This document shows, piece after piece, positions 21,480 through 31,271 of a stretch of DNA of 35,057 nucleotides. Both the position numbers and the translations under genes were made by a program. How positions within the stretch are numbered: position 1 is the first letter of the stretch; the number at the start of each line of letters is the position of its first letter. This DNA comes from CAZNMF01 sp035547155 (GTDB taxonomy: Bacteria > Acidobacteriota > Vicinamibacteria > Vicinamibacterales > SCN-69-37), in NCBI GenBank assembly GCA_035547155.1, contig DASZVJ010000096.1, positions 1-35,057 of the forward strand. Direction: 5' to 3'. The notes beneath the pieces were generated by a model. That model was not told the origin of the DNA and searched no databases. It saw only the letters and a list, made by a program, of their open reading frames with translations.

Positions 21480-24400
21480 ATGTGGATCGTTCGAATCGCC
21501 CTTGACCGGCCGTACACCTTCGTGGTGATGGCGCTGGCCATCATCCTGATGACGCCGGTCGCGCTGCTGCGCACGCCGACCGACATCCTGCCGCAGATCG
21601 ACATTCCGGTCATCGGCCTGGTCTTCTCCTACGGCGGCCTCGCACCGCAGGAGATGGAGCGGCGCATCACGTCGAACGCCGAGCGCGGCATCACCACGCT
21701 CGTCAACGACGTCGAGCACATCGAGTCGCAGACGCTCTCCGGCCTCGCCGTGCTGAAGGTCTTCTTCCAGCCGACGGCGAACGTGCAGACGGCGATGGCG
21801 CAGACGACGTCGGTGGCGCAGACGCTGATCCGGCAGATGCCGCCCGGCACGACGCCGCCGCTCGTCGTCCTCTACTCGGCGTCCACCGTACCGGTGCTGC
21901 AGCTCGGTCTCACGAGCGACACGATGTCGGAGCAGCAGCTCTTCGACTTCGGCAACAACTTCCTGCGCACGCAGCTCGCGACCGTGCAGGGCGCCGCTGC
22001 GCCGTTCCCGTACGGCGGCAAGCAGCGGTTGATCTCCGTCGATCTCGATCCCGAAGCGCTGCAATCGAAGGGCTTGCTGCCGACGGACATCGTCAACGCG
22101 ATCGCGGCGCAGAACCTGATCCTGCCGTCGGGCACGACCAAGCTCGGATCGCTCGAGTACGCCGTCGAGATGAACGGCAGCCCGACGTCGATCGCGGGGC
22201 TCAACGAGCTGCCGGTGAAGACCGAGCGCGGCGCCACGATCTACATGAAGGACGTCGCGCACATCCGCGACGGCAACTCGCCGCAGACCAACATCGTGCG
22301 CATGGACGGCCGGCGCGGCACGCTCATGAGCATCTACAAGAGCGGCAACGCGTCGACGCTCGACATCGTGGCCCGCGTGCGCGACGTGATCGCGCGCGCC
22401 CGCGGCTCGATGCCGCCGGCGCTCCGGCTGACGGAGCTGTTCGATCAGTCGCTGTTCGTGCGCGCGGCCGTCGAAGGCGTGTTCCGCGAGGCGCTGCTGG
22501 CCGCAGGGCTGACGGCGATCATGATCCTCGTCTTCCTCGGCGACTGGCGCAGCACGGTGATCATCGCCGTGTCGATCCCGCTGTCGATCATGGTGTCGAT
22601 CATCACGCTCGGCGCCATCGGCCAGACGATCAACCTGATGACGCTCGGCGGCCTCGCGCTCGCCGTCGGCATCCTCGTCGACGATGCGACCGTCGCGATC
22701 GAGAACATCGATCGCAACCTCGCGATGGGGAAGGAGCCTCGCGCGGCGATCCTCGAGGGCTCGCAGGAGATCGCCGTCCCCGCGCTCGTCTCCACGCTCT
22801 GCATCTGCATCGTCTTCGTCCCGATGTTCTTCCTGTCCGGCGTCGCGCGCTATCTGTTCGTGCCGCTCGCCGAAGCCGTCGTCTTCGCGATGCTCGCGTC
22901 GTACGTCCTCTCGCGCACGCTCGTGCCGACGATGGCGCTGTATCTCATGCGCAAGGGCGGCACGCACGCGGCGCATACGGGCAAATCCGCGATGGCGCAC
23001 GTCTTCGCGGCGTTCGAGAATGCGTTCGAGCGCTTCCGCGCGGCGTATCGTCGCGGTCTGGCGGTCGCGCTCGAGCGCCGCGGCATCTTCGCTGGAGCGT
23101 TTCTGCTGTGCTGCATCGCCTCGATGGCGCTGGTTGTGGTGCTCGGGCAGGACTTCTTCCCGACGGTCGACGCCGGCCAGATCCGGCTGCACCTGCGCGC
23201 CCGCACGGGCCTGCGCATCGAGGAGACCGCGCGACTCGCCGATCAGGTCGACGCCGTGATTCGCCGCACGATCGGGGCGGATCTCGTGACCGTGCTCGAC
23301 AACATCGGCGTGCCGTACAGCGGCATCAACCTGACGTACAGCAACGGCGGGACGATCGGCACGGCGGACGCGGAGGTGCTCGTCCAACTGAAGAAGGAGC
23401 GGCGCGTCGCGACGGCGGACCACATCCGGAAGTTGCGCGGCGTCCTGCACGACGAGTTTCCTGGCGTCGAGTTCTTCTTCCAGCCCGCGGACATCGTCAC
23501 GCAGATCCTCAACTTCGGCAAACCAGCGCCGATTGACGTCGCCGTCACCGGCCGCGATCAGGAAGCGAACTATCGCCTCGCGCAGACGCTGTCGAGCCGG
23601 ATCGCGCGCATTCCCGGCGCCGTCGACGTCCGCGTCCATCAGCTGTTCGATCTGCCGACGCTGAAGCTCGACATCGATCGCGCGCGCGTGCAGTCGGTCG
23701 GCCTCTCCGCGCGCGACGTCGCGCAGAACGTGCTCGTGTCGCTGAGCTCGAGCTTCCAGACCGCGCCGGCCTTCTGGGTCGATCCGAACAACGGCGTCAG
23801 CTACAGCGTCGCGGTGCAGACGCCGCAGTACCGCATCGACTCGCTGCAGGCCCTCGCGAATACCCCCGTCGGCAACGTCTCGACCGAGCCGCAGCTGCTC
23901 GCCAATCTGACGACCACGTCGCCGACGACGCGCGCGGCGGAGATCTCGCACTACAACGCGCAGGCGATGATCAACGTCTACGCGTCGGTCGAGGGCCGCG
24001 ATCTCGCGGGCGTGGCGGCCGACGTGACGAAGGCCATCGCCGAGGTCCGTCCCCATCTGCCGCGCGGCAGCGACATCGTCATGCGCGGCCAGGTCGAGAC
24101 GATGGAAGCGTCGTTCGTCGGTCTCGGCGTCGGCCTGCTCGGCGCGATCGCGCTGGCGTATCTGCTGATCGTCGTGAACTTCCAGTCGTGGCTCGACCCG
24201 TTCATCATCATCATGGCGCTGCCCGGCGCGCTGGCCGGCATCGCGTGGACCCTGCTGCTGACGCACACGACGCTGAACGTGCCGTCGCTCACGGGCGCGA
24301 TCATGTGCATGGGCGTCGCGACGGCCAACAGCATCCTGCTCGTGTCGTTCGCGCGCGAGCAGATGCGGCTCGGGAAGAGCGCGGTCGACGCCGCGCTCGA

Positions 24401-24629
24401 GGCCGGCTTCGTGCGCGTGCGGCCCGTGTTGATGACCGCGCTCGCCATGGTGATCGGCATGCTGCCGATGGCCATCGGCATGGGCGAAGGCGGCGAGCAG
24501 AACGCGCCGCTCGGACGCGCCGTCGCGGGCGGACTGACGTGCGCGACGATCGCGACGCTGTTCTTCGTGCCGTGCGTGTTCGCCATCGTGCACGGCCGGC
24601 ATCGTGCGGCAAGTGAGGAAGGTCGATGA
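21480..24629 (+). CDS. RND efflux transporter, inner-membrane permease
   Basis: Proton-driven pump of the AcrB/HAE1 superfamily that exports hydrophobic compounds across both membranes through the two partner proteins encoded next. The 1049 residues show the duplicated RND layout: TM1 near the start, a periplasmic loop, the TM2-6 block with the proton-relay motif GLALAVGILVDDATVAIENI (about 390-410), a second loop, and a final TM block with GVATANSILLVSF. The N-terminus differs from the usual MxxFFIxRP but keeps a basic residue-TM pattern. The start ATG 21480 lies 67 bases after dcd. Its ATGA overlaps the adaptor gene. Substrate unknown. Confidence 0.95.
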   Translation: MWIVRIALDRPYTFVVMALAIILMTPVALLRTPTDILPQIDIPVIGLVFSYGGLAPQEMERRITSNAERGITTLVNDVEHIESQTLSGLAVLKVFFQPTANVQTAMAQTTSVAQTLIRQMPPGTTPPLVVLYSASTVPVLQLGLTSDTMSEQQLFDFGNNFLRTQLATVQGAAAPFPYGGKQRLISVDLDPEALQSKGLLPTDIVNAIAAQNLILPSGTTKLGSLEYAVEMNGSPTSIAGLNELPVKTERGATIYMKDVAHIRDGNSPQTNIVRMDGRRGTLMSIYKSGNASTLDIVARVRDVIARARGSMPPALRLTELFDQSLFVRAAVEGVFREALLAAGLTAIMILVFLGDWRSTVIIAVSIPLSIMVSIITLGAIGQTINLMTLGGLALAVGILVDDATVAIENIDRNLAMGKEPRAAILEGSQEIAVPALVSTLCICIVFVPMFFLSGVARYLFVPLAEAVVFAMLASYVLSRTLVPTMALYLMRKGGTHAAHTGKSAMAHVFAAFENAFERFRAAYRRGLAVALERRGIFAGAFLLCCIASMALVVVLGQDFFPTVDAGQIRLHLRARTGLRIEETARLADQVDAVIRRTIGADLVTVLDNIGVPYSGINLTYSNGGTIGTADAEVLVQLKKERRVATADHIRKLRGVLHDEFPGVEFFFQPADIVTQILNFGKPAPIDVAVTGRDQEANYRLAQTLSSRIARIPGAVDVRVHQLFDLPTLKLDIDRARVQSVGLSARDVAQNVLVSLSSSFQTAPAFWVDPNNGVSYSVAVQTPQYRIDSLQALANTPVGNVSTEPQLLANLTTTSPTTRAAEISHYNAQAMINVYASVEGRDLAGVAADVTKAIAEVRPHLPRGSDIVMRGQVETMEASFVGLGVGLLGAIALAYLLIVVNFQSWLDPFIIIMALPGALAGIAWTLLLTHTTLNVPSLTGAIMCMGVATANSILLVSFAREQMRLGKSAVDAALEAGFVRVRPVLMTALAMVIGMLPMAIGMGEGGEQNAPLGRAVAGGLTCATIATLFFVPCVFAIVHGRHRAASEEGR

Positions 24630-25834
24630 GTGATCCCACGATCGAGGACGTGCGCGGCAGCGGACGAACGGCGCGCCGCGTCTGGACGTCGTTCGCCGCC
24701 GTCGTGCTGATGCTGGCCGTCGCCGGCGCGCTGACGCTCTCGCGGCGCCGCGCCGCCTTCAACGCGCTCGCCGCCGAGACGACGGACGCGTCCGTGCCGA
24801 CCGTCGCCGTGATTCATCCGGCCACGGCGTCCGGCGGAGACGACCTGACGTTGCCATCCACGCTGCAGGCGTACGTCGAGTCGCCGATCTACGCGCGCAC
24901 GACGGGCTATCTCCAGAAGTGGTACCACGACATCGGCAGCCGCGTGGAGCAAGGTGCGCTGCTCGCGGATCTCGACACCCCGGAAGTCGATCAGGAGTTG
25001 CTGCAGGCGAAGGCCGCCCGCGCGCAGACCGCCGCGAGCCTCGCGCTCGCGAAGTCGACGGCCGAGCGCTGGGCGAATCTGCGGAAGACGGACTCCGTGT
25101 CGCAGCAGGAAGCCGACGAGAAAGAGAGCGCGTACGAGCAGCTGCAGGCGACGCTCGACGCCGCCGACGCGAACGTCAAGCGTCTCGAGAATCTCGAATC
25201 GTTCAAACACGTCTATGCGCCGTTCGCGGGCGTCGTCACCGCGCGCACCGTCGACGTCGGCACGCTCGTGAGCGCGGGCACGCAGCAGGCGTTGTTCCGG
25301 CTCGCGCAGATGGATCCGATTCGCGTGTACGTCTCGGTACCCGAAGCGTACGTCGACGCCGTCAAGCCCGGCGTCGCGGCGTCGCTGGAGCTGCCGCAGA
25401 ATCCGAGCGAGAAATTCGACGGCCGCGTCGTGCGCACGTCCGGCGTGATCGATCCGTCCACGCGGACGATGACCGCGGAAGTGAACGTGCCGAATCACGG
25501 CGGCCGGCTGCTGCCGGGCGGCTACGCGCAGGTGCACCTCGACGTCGGCAAGACCGGACCTCGGCTGCAGGTGCCGGTGAACACGCTGCTGTTCCGCGCC
25601 GAAGGCACGCGCGCCGTCGTCGTCGACGGCGACAAGCTCCGTCTGCGGCCGGTGACGATCGGACGCGACTTCGGATCTGCCGTCGAGATCGTGAGCGGCC
25701 TCAGCGCGACCGACTGGGTCGTGATCAACCCGGCAGATTCGGCCGACGACGGCCAGACGGTACGTGTCGAGAAACCGAAGGAGGCCGCGCCCACGGCGTC
25801 CGCGCCTGCGAGCGCGGGAGCTCCGCGCCCGTGA
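24626..25834 (+). CDS. RND efflux periplasmic adaptor subunit
   Basis: Membrane-fusion protein linking the RND permease to the outer-membrane channel. In its 402 residues: an N-terminal membrane anchor (about 18-40), barrel-sandwich halves (VESPIYARTTGYLQKWYHDIGSRVEQGALLADLDTPE and YAPFAGVVTARTVDVGTLV), a helical hairpin between them (about 112-185), and a beta-barrel with a C-terminal membrane-proximal domain. Start ATG 24626 overlaps the permease stop by four bases. The stop overlaps the next GTG start, so the three genes are translationally coupled. Confidence 0.94.
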   Translation: MSDPTIEDVRGSGRTARRVWTSFAAVVLMLAVAGALTLSRRRAAFNALAAETTDASVPTVAVIHPATASGGDDLTLPSTLQAYVESPIYARTTGYLQKWYHDIGSRVEQGALLADLDTPEVDQELLQAKAARAQTAASLALAKSTAERWANLRKTDSVSQQEADEKESAYEQLQATLDAADANVKRLENLESFKHVYAPFAGVVTARTVDVGTLVSAGTQQALFRLAQMDPIRVYVSVPEAYVDAVKPGVAASLELPQNPSEKFDGRVVRTSGVIDPSTRTMTAEVNVPNHGGRLLPGGYAQVHLDVGKTGPRLQVPVNTLLFRAEGTRAVVVDGDKLRLRPVTIGRDFGSAVEIVSGLSATDWVVINPADSADDGQTVRVEKPKEAAPTASAPASAGAPRP

Positions 25835-27264
25835 TCCAGCGCGCGCGTTCGTGGATCGTCTGCGGCATCGTCGCGACGCTGGCGTCAGCGTGCGCGTCGC
25901 GCGGCCCCGTGTACGAGCGGCCCGCGATCGTGACGCCCGCGGCGTGGGACGCGCCCGCGCCGTTCCGCGCGAGCGCGCCGCAGGACAGTTTGCCGAAAGG
26001 GCAGTGGTGGACGGTCTTCGGCGACGAGCAGCTCGACGCGCTTGAGCAACAGGCCGCGACGGCGAATCAGTCGATCAAAGTCGCGGCGGCGCGCTATGAG
26101 CAGGCGCGCGCGCTGACGCGTGAGGCGCTGTCCGCGCGCTATCCGCAGGTCGCTGCGTCCGGACAAGTGCTGACGCAGCGTCTGTCCGGCACGCGCGCGG
26201 GGGCGACGGAAGCGACGACGCAGTCGGCGTTCACGTTGCCGGTGTCGGTGAGCTACGAGGTCGATCTGTTTGGCCGTCGGCTCAAGAGCATCGAGGCGGC
26301 GGAGACGACGCTGCAGGCGTCGGCGGCGGATCTCGAGAACGTGAAGCTGATCATCGCCGCGGATCTCGCGACGAACTACTTCACGCTGCGCCGGCTCGAC
26401 AGCGAGCTCGATTTGCTCGGACGCGCCGTCGACGTCCTTCAACGCGCGCTCGACGTCGTTCGCAATCGTTTCACGGGCGGGATCGCATCGGGGCTCGACG
26501 TCGCGCAGGAAGAGACGTTGCTCGCGTCGACGCGCACGCAGGCGACGCTCGTGCGCCAGCAGCGCGAGCAGTTCGAGCACGCGATCGCGGTGCTTGTGGG
26601 CCAGCCGGCGCCGGGATTCGATCTGCCGTCGCGTCCGCTGACCGACGTGCCGCCGGCCGTGCGTGCGGGCGTCCCGACCGATCTGCTCGAGCGGCGGCCC
26701 GACATCGCGGAGGCCGAGCGTCAGGTGGCCGCGGCGAACGCGCGGCTCGGCGTCGCGCACAGTGCGTTCTTTCCGTCGTTGAATCTGCTCGGCAGCGGCG
26801 GCTGGGAGTCTGGCAATCTCGCGAAGATCTTCGATGTGCCGAGTCTGATCTGGGCCGTCGGCGCGACGATCGCACAGGACGTCTTCACGGGCGGCGCGCG
26901 ACAGGCACGCGTCGATTTCGCCGTCGCCGATGTCGAAGCGGCCGCCGCGTCATATCGCGACACCGTGCTGCGCGCGATGGCCGAAGTGCAGGACGCGCTC
27001 TCGGGCCTCGACGTGCTGAACGACGCGGCGACGACGCAGGCGCAAGCCGTAGCGGCCGCGAACCGCGCGCTCCAGATCGCCAACAACCGGTATGTCGGCG
27101 GCCTCGCGTCTTCGCTCGATCTCGTCTCCGCGCAGCAGACGCTGCTCGACAACCAACGCCTGGCCGTGCAGCTCGACGGCGATCGTCTCGTCGCGACCGT
27201 GTCGCTGATCAAAGCGCTCGGCGGCGGCTGGGACGCGTCGAGTCTGGCCAGCGCCAAACCGTAG
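25831..27264 (+). CDS. RND efflux outer-membrane factor (NodT/TolC-like)
   Basis: Outer-membrane channel of the tripartite pump. The 477-residue protein has a signal sequence ending in an imperfect lipobox (TLASAC), so it is probably a lipoprotein like NodT/OprM. Two OEP repeats follow, recognised by WWTVFGDEQLDALEQQA, the coiled-coil stretches, RRPDIAEAERQVAAANARLGVAHSAFFPSL and NRYVGGLASSLDLVSAQQTLLDNQ. The start GTG 25831 shares GTGA with the adaptor stop. A longer frame open from 24919 is an overlap artefact through the adaptor gene. Confidence 0.93.
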   Translation: MIQRARSWIVCGIVATLASACASRGPVYERPAIVTPAAWDAPAPFRASAPQDSLPKGQWWTVFGDEQLDALEQQAATANQSIKVAAARYEQARALTREALSARYPQVAASGQVLTQRLSGTRAGATEATTQSAFTLPVSVSYEVDLFGRRLKSIEAAETTLQASAADLENVKLIIAADLATNYFTLRRLDSELDLLGRAVDVLQRALDVVRNRFTGGIASGLDVAQEETLLASTRTQATLVRQQREQFEHAIAVLVGQPAPGFDLPSRPLTDVPPAVRAGVPTDLLERRPDIAEAERQVAAANARLGVAHSAFFPSLNLLGSGGWESGNLAKIFDVPSLIWAVGATIAQDVFTGGARQARVDFAVADVEAAAASYRDTVLRAMAEVQDALSGLDVLNDAATTQAQAVAAANRALQIANNRYVGGLASSLDLVSAQQTLLDNQRLAVQLDGDRLVATVSLIKALGGGWDASSLASAKP

Positions 27265-27287
27265 CCGCCTCACTCGTTCGTCATCTC

Positions 27288-27316
27288 TTGGCTCCGCGTC
27301 GCGAGCCTGCTAGGAT
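27288..27316 (+). promoter_or_regulatory. Candidate promoter of the dehydrogenase gene
   Basis: TTGGCT (27288-27293) and TAGGAT (27311-27316) are 17 bases apart and match sigma-70 boxes at four of six positions each. A small hairpin, CAACCT (27321-27326) with AGGTTG (27333-27338), would lie at the start of the transcript. The rest of the 130-base gap shows nothing else. Confidence 0.4.
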
Positions 27317-27394
27317 TCGTCAACCTTTCAAGAGGTTGGTCACGCGGTTGCCACGCCGCTCGGCTGCCTCCTCTCGCGGAAGTCGGGTGTTGTT

Positions 27395-30223
27395 ATGTCC
27401 TCGATTGCTCGTCGTCTGCTCATCGTCGTTCTCTCCACGCTGACCGTCGGAACGTATTCGCTGCTGGCGCAGGCGCCGGCGGGACAGGGGGGCGCCGGCC
27501 GCGCCGGCGCACCGCCAGACGCGGGCGGCCCGGGTGGTGACGCGGTCATCCAGCCTGATTTCACGAAGCAGCCGCCGGTGCTGCCATTGACGCCCGAAGA
27601 GGAAGCCAGGAAGTTCCTGCTGCCAGCCGGGTTCACGATGACGCCGGTGCTCACCGATCCGGAGATTCAGGAGCCGGCGCAGATCGCTTTCGACGGCAAC
27701 GGCCGCATGTTCGTGCTCGAGCTCCGCGGCTATATGCAGGACGCCGACGGCAGCGGCACGCTCGGGCCCACGGGCCGGATTTCCGTGCACGAAGATCGCG
27801 ACAACGACGGCGTCTACGAGACGCATCACGTCTTCGTCGATCACCTGATCTTCCCGCGGTTCGTGATGCCGTTCGGCAAGAACGCCATCCTGGCGAAAGA
27901 GTCGAACGCCGACGAAGTCTGGAAGTACACGGACACCGACGGCGACGGCACCGCCGACAAGAAGGAGCTCTTCGCGACTGGATTCGGTCGCGTCATGAAC
28001 GTCGAGCATCAGGAAGGCGGCCTGATGTGGACGATGGACAACTGGATGTACAGCACGATCAACACCGTGCGTCTCCGGTGGACGCCGAACGGCGTGCTGC
28101 GTGAGCCGACCGGATCGAACCAGGGCCAGTGGAGCGTCACGCAGGACAACTACGGCAAGCAGTGGTTCCAGGCGGGCGCCAGCGGCATGCCGGGGTACTT
28201 CCAGACGCCGGTCGTCTACGGCAATTTCGCGTATCCGGATCAGTTCGAGCCCAATCTGAGCACCATCAATGGCGCGCCCGTGCGGATTGCCGACATGCAG
28301 GGCGGGATGAACGTCGTGCGTTGGCCAGACGGATCGCTCAAGAGCGCCACGGGTTCGGCCGGCAACGACATCTATCGCGGCGATCGGCTGCCGAAGGACA
28401 TGATCGGCGATCTGTTCTACGGCGAAGTCGTCGGCCGCGTCGTGCGCCGCCTGCATCCCGTCAAGACCGAAGGGCTGACGCAGTTGCGCAACGTCTATCC
28501 GATGTCGGAGTTCATCAGGACGACCGATCCGCTCTTCCGGCCGGTCGACATGACGACGGCGCCGGACGGGACGATGTACATCACGGACATGTACCGCGGC
28601 ATCATCCAGGAATCGCAGTGGTCGGGGCCCGGCACGTATCTGCGCTCGCGCATCGAGCAGTACTCGCTGGACAAGGTGATCAATCACGGCCGCATCTGGC
28701 GTCTGACGTATGAAGGGATGGGACGCCGCACGACGAAGCCGCGCATGCTCGACGAGACGGCGGCACAGCTCGTGACGCACCTGAGCGATCCGAACGGCTG
28801 GTGGCGCGACACGGCGCAGCAGCTGCTGGTGCTGAAGCAGGACACGTCCGTCGTGCCCGCGCTGACGACCATGGCGCGAACGTCGTCGAATCAGCTCGCG
28901 CGGATTCACGCGCTATGGACGCTCGACGGTCTGGATGCGGCCGATGCGGCGCTCGTGCGCGCGCTGATGAAGGACGGCGATCCGCAGATCCGGCTGCAGG
29001 CGATTCGCGCCAGCGAGAGTCTCTACAAGAAAGGCGATCGCACGCTCGGCGACGACTGGAAGGCGCTCACGAAGGACGCCGATCCCGACGTCGTCATGCA
29101 GGCGATGATGACGATCAACACGCTCAAGGTTGCCGACGGCAAGACGGCGATCAAGGCGGTGCTCGACACGAACCAGGCGAAAGGTCCGCACCTCGTCGCC
29201 AACACGATCATCAATCCGCCGGCGGGTGGACGCGGATTCGCCGGGCTCGAGTCGCTTGGCGCGACGACGTACACGGCGGCCGAGACGTCGCTCATCGAGA
29301 AGGGGCAGCAGCGTTTCGGCGAGGTCTGTTACGCCTGCCACGGCGAAGATGGCCGCGGCGAGCCGCTGCCGGGCGAGCCTGGCAAGACGCACGCGCCGGC
29401 GCTCGCCGCGTCTCCGCGCGTCCTCGGTCATCCCGACTACATCGTCAAGGTGTTGCTGCACGGACTGACGGGACCGCTCAACGGCACGACGTACGGCGAC
29501 GTCATGATTCCGATGGGCATGAACAACGACGAGTGGATCGCGTCGGTCGCGTCGTACGTGCGCAATGCGTTCGGCAACAAGGCGCCGGTGATCACGCCGG
29601 AAGACGTGGCGCGCGTGCGCGCGTCGGTGGCCAGCCGCACGACGCAGTGGAGGGTGGCGGATCTCGAAGCGTCGCTGCCGCGGCAGATTGCGACCGACGC
29701 GAGCTGGAAGTGGACGGCGAGTCACAACTCGTCGACGGCGTACTACGCGCCCGGCATCCAGCCGTGGTCGTCTGGCGTGCCGCAGACGGCAGGCATGTGG
29801 CTGCAGGTGGAATTGCCGCAGGCCATGACGGTGTCCGAGCTGCAGTTCGAGTCGAGCGTCGTGCCGGTGGTGACCGAGCCGATCATCCCCGGACAGCCGC
29901 CGCGCACCGTCGTTCCTGGCGGCGGACGCGGTGGACGAGGTGGGGCACGAGGCGGCGGCGCGGGTGCGGATGCCGCGCCGGCGCCCGCGGCGCCTGGCGT
30001 CGAAGCCGTCGGCTATCCGCGCGGCTATCAGGTGCAGACGTCGATGGACGGCGCGACATGGCGCGCGCCGGTCGCGCAGGGCTCTGCGTCCGGCACGAGC
30101 ACGCGCGTCGTCTTCAAGCCGGTGCAGGCGAAGTTCGTCCGGATCACGCAGACCGCGACGACGCCGAACGCGCCGCCGCTGGCGATTCAGCGGTTGAAGC
30201 TGTACGCGCCGGGCACGAACTGA
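27395..30223 (+). CDS. Secreted PVC-type dehydrogenase with haem c and discoidin-like domains
   Basis: A 942-residue periplasmic protein. In order: signal peptide (about 1-26); Gly/Ala/Pro-rich spacer; a beta-propeller like the PVC-type or sorbosone dehydrogenases (about 65-440: RMFVLELRGYMQDADGSG, DMTTAPDGTMYITDMYRG); HEAT-like helical repeats (about 450-610); a cytochrome c domain with CYACHG (haem ligands C645, C648, H649); and a C-terminal F5/8 type C-like beta-sandwich (about 760-940) interrupted by a GGRGG-rich loop. It probably oxidises a sugar or polyol and passes electrons to the bound haem. Substrate is unknown. It is monocistronic and converges on the sirtuin gene, with only 9 bases between stops. 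Confidence 0.85.
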   Translation: MSSIARRLLIVVLSTLTVGTYSLLAQAPAGQGGAGRAGAPPDAGGPGGDAVIQPDFTKQPPVLPLTPEEEARKFLLPAGFTMTPVLTDPEIQEPAQIAFDGNGRMFVLELRGYMQDADGSGTLGPTGRISVHEDRDNDGVYETHHVFVDHLIFPRFVMPFGKNAILAKESNADEVWKYTDTDGDGTADKKELFATGFGRVMNVEHQEGGLMWTMDNWMYSTINTVRLRWTPNGVLREPTGSNQGQWSVTQDNYGKQWFQAGASGMPGYFQTPVVYGNFAYPDQFEPNLSTINGAPVRIADMQGGMNVVRWPDGSLKSATGSAGNDIYRGDRLPKDMIGDLFYGEVVGRVVRRLHPVKTEGLTQLRNVYPMSEFIRTTDPLFRPVDMTTAPDGTMYITDMYRGIIQESQWSGPGTYLRSRIEQYSLDKVINHGRIWRLTYEGMGRRTTKPRMLDETAAQLVTHLSDPNGWWRDTAQQLLVLKQDTSVVPALTTMARTSSNQLARIHALWTLDGLDAADAALVRALMKDGDPQIRLQAIRASESLYKKGDRTLGDDWKALTKDADPDVVMQAMMTINTLKVADGKTAIKAVLDTNQAKGPHLVANTIINPPAGGRGFAGLESLGATTYTAAETSLIEKGQQRFGEVCYACHGEDGRGEPLPGEPGKTHAPALAASPRVLGHPDYIVKVLLHGLTGPLNGTTYGDVMIPMGMNNDEWIASVASYVRNAFGNKAPVITPEDVARVRASVASRTTQWRVADLEASLPRQIATDASWKWTASHNSSTAYYAPGIQPWSSGVPQTAGMWLQVELPQAMTVSELQFESSVVPVVTEPIIPGQPPRTVVPGGGRGGRGGARGGGAGADAAPAPAAPGVEAVGYPRGYQVQTSMDGATWRAPVAQGSASGTSTRVVFKPVQAKFVRITQTATTPNAPPLAIQRLKLYAPGTN

Positions 30224-30232
30224 GCGGCGCGG

Positions 30233-31000
30233 CTACACGAGCGGCCGCGGCAGCACGTCTTCTGCGGCTGCGCGAATCGTGACGTCGACGATGGCTGTCG
30301 CGTCCGTCGCGTCGGGATTGATCTCGATCGTGAACGCGCCGTGGCGTTTCGCGTCGTGCAGCAATCCCGCGGCGGGATAGACGACGGACGAGGTGCCGAC
30401 GCTGAGAAAGACGTCGCACTCGCACGCGCGCGCGGCGGCGGCGAGGATGCGGCGATCGAGAGGCTCGCCGAACCAGATGACGCCGGGGCGCGCGAGCGCG
30501 CCGCAGTGCGGACAGCGCGGTGGGAGCGGCACGAGCGGGACGGACTCGTCGACCCAGCCGTCGCCGCTTTCGTCGCAATCGTGCCAGCAGCGCAGCTGCC
30601 AGATCGAGCCGTGGAGACGCAGCACGTCGCGTGCGCCGGCGCGCTCGTGGAGCCCGTCGACGTTCTGCGTGATCAGCGTGAGGCCCGGTCGTGCGCGCAT
30701 CCACTCCGCGAGCGCGTGATGCGCGGCGTTCGGCTCGGTGTCGCGGATGAGCTGCCGGCGCCAGTCGTACCATTCCCAGACAAGCTTCGGATCGGCCGCG
30801 AACCCGCGCGCGCTGGCGAGCGTCTCCGCGCGCACGCTGCGCCACAGTCCACCTGTGCCACGAAAGGTCGGAATGCCGGACGCCGCCGACACGCCCGCGC
30901 CGGTGAGCACGGTGACGCGCGAGGCGCGGCGAAGGCGATCAGTGAGTGCGGTGAGATCGATCGCGTCCTGCGGCTCGACGGACGCCGGCGTGTCGGACAT
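30233..31000 (-). CDS. cobB: NAD-dependent protein deacylase (sirtuin)
   Basis: Removes acyl groups from lysines using NAD. The 255 residues show GAGVSAASGIPTFR (34-47), TQNVDGLH (111-118), catalytic H130 and zinc cysteines C138, C142, C163, C166. The spacing C-x3-C differs from the common C-x2-C in the first pair. Y78 and R81 (YDWR) are the class III signature that binds succinyl or malonyl lysine, so desuccinylase activity is likely. The ATG at 31000 leaves a 25-residue N-terminal extension. It is divergent from the tRNA gene. Confidence 0.93.
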   Translation of the reverse strand: MSDTPASVEPQDAIDLTALTDRLRRASRVTVLTGAGVSAASGIPTFRGTGGLWRSVRAETLASARGFAADPKLVWEWYDWRRQLIRDTEPNAAHHALAEWMRARPGLTLITQNVDGLHERAGARDVLRLHGSIWQLRCWHDCDESGDGWVDESVPLVPLPPRCPHCGALARPGVIWFGEPLDRRILAAAARACECDVFLSVGTSSVVYPAAGLLHDAKRHGAFTIEINPDATDATAIVDVTIRAAAEDVLPRPLV

Positions 31001-31080
31001 GACGGGGAGTGTAGCGCCGCGGCGCGCGCCGAGCGTTCGCGTTTCATCGCGTCAGCATCGATTCCGCGGCGCTTTGGTGA

Positions 31081-31109
31081 TTGACCTGTCCAGCCGTGCG
31101 GGATACGAT
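31081..31109 (+). promoter_or_regulatory. Promoter of tRNA-fMet
   Basis: TTGACC (31081-31086), 17-base spacer, TACGAT (31104-31109) is the best sigma-70-like promoter in the window. It points at the tRNA gene and would give a leader of about 36 bases. Confidence 0.75.
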
Positions 31110-31151
31110 AAGGGTTCCTTCGGTCACTTGGAAGGCAGAGTGACCCCTTGG

Positions 31152-31229
<78 letters not shown>

Positions 31230-31237
31230 ATGTTTTC

Positions 31238-31271
31238 AACGGCTTACGAGGATTCCTCGTAAGCCGTTTTT
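31238..31271 (+). terminator. Rho-independent terminator after tRNA-fMet
   Basis: A perfect 14-bp stem, AACGGCTTACGAGG (31238-31251) with CCTCGTAAGCCGTT (31255-31268), three-base loop ATT, then a T-run. It ends the tRNA transcript ten bases after the CCA. Confidence 0.93.

Noticed and set aside
21474..24602. A 1042-residue open frame on the minus strand
   Set aside because: It is the exact antisense of the RND permease gene, rich in R, H, D, E, A as GC-rich antisense frames are, and has no domain.
24919..27264. A 781-residue frame ending in the outer-membrane factor
   Set aside because: Everything before 25831 is the adaptor gene in another frame; a signal sequence begins at GTG 25831.
31238..31271. 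Attachment site core for an integrative element
   Set aside because: The sequence is fully explained as a tRNA terminator, and no second copy is visible in the window.
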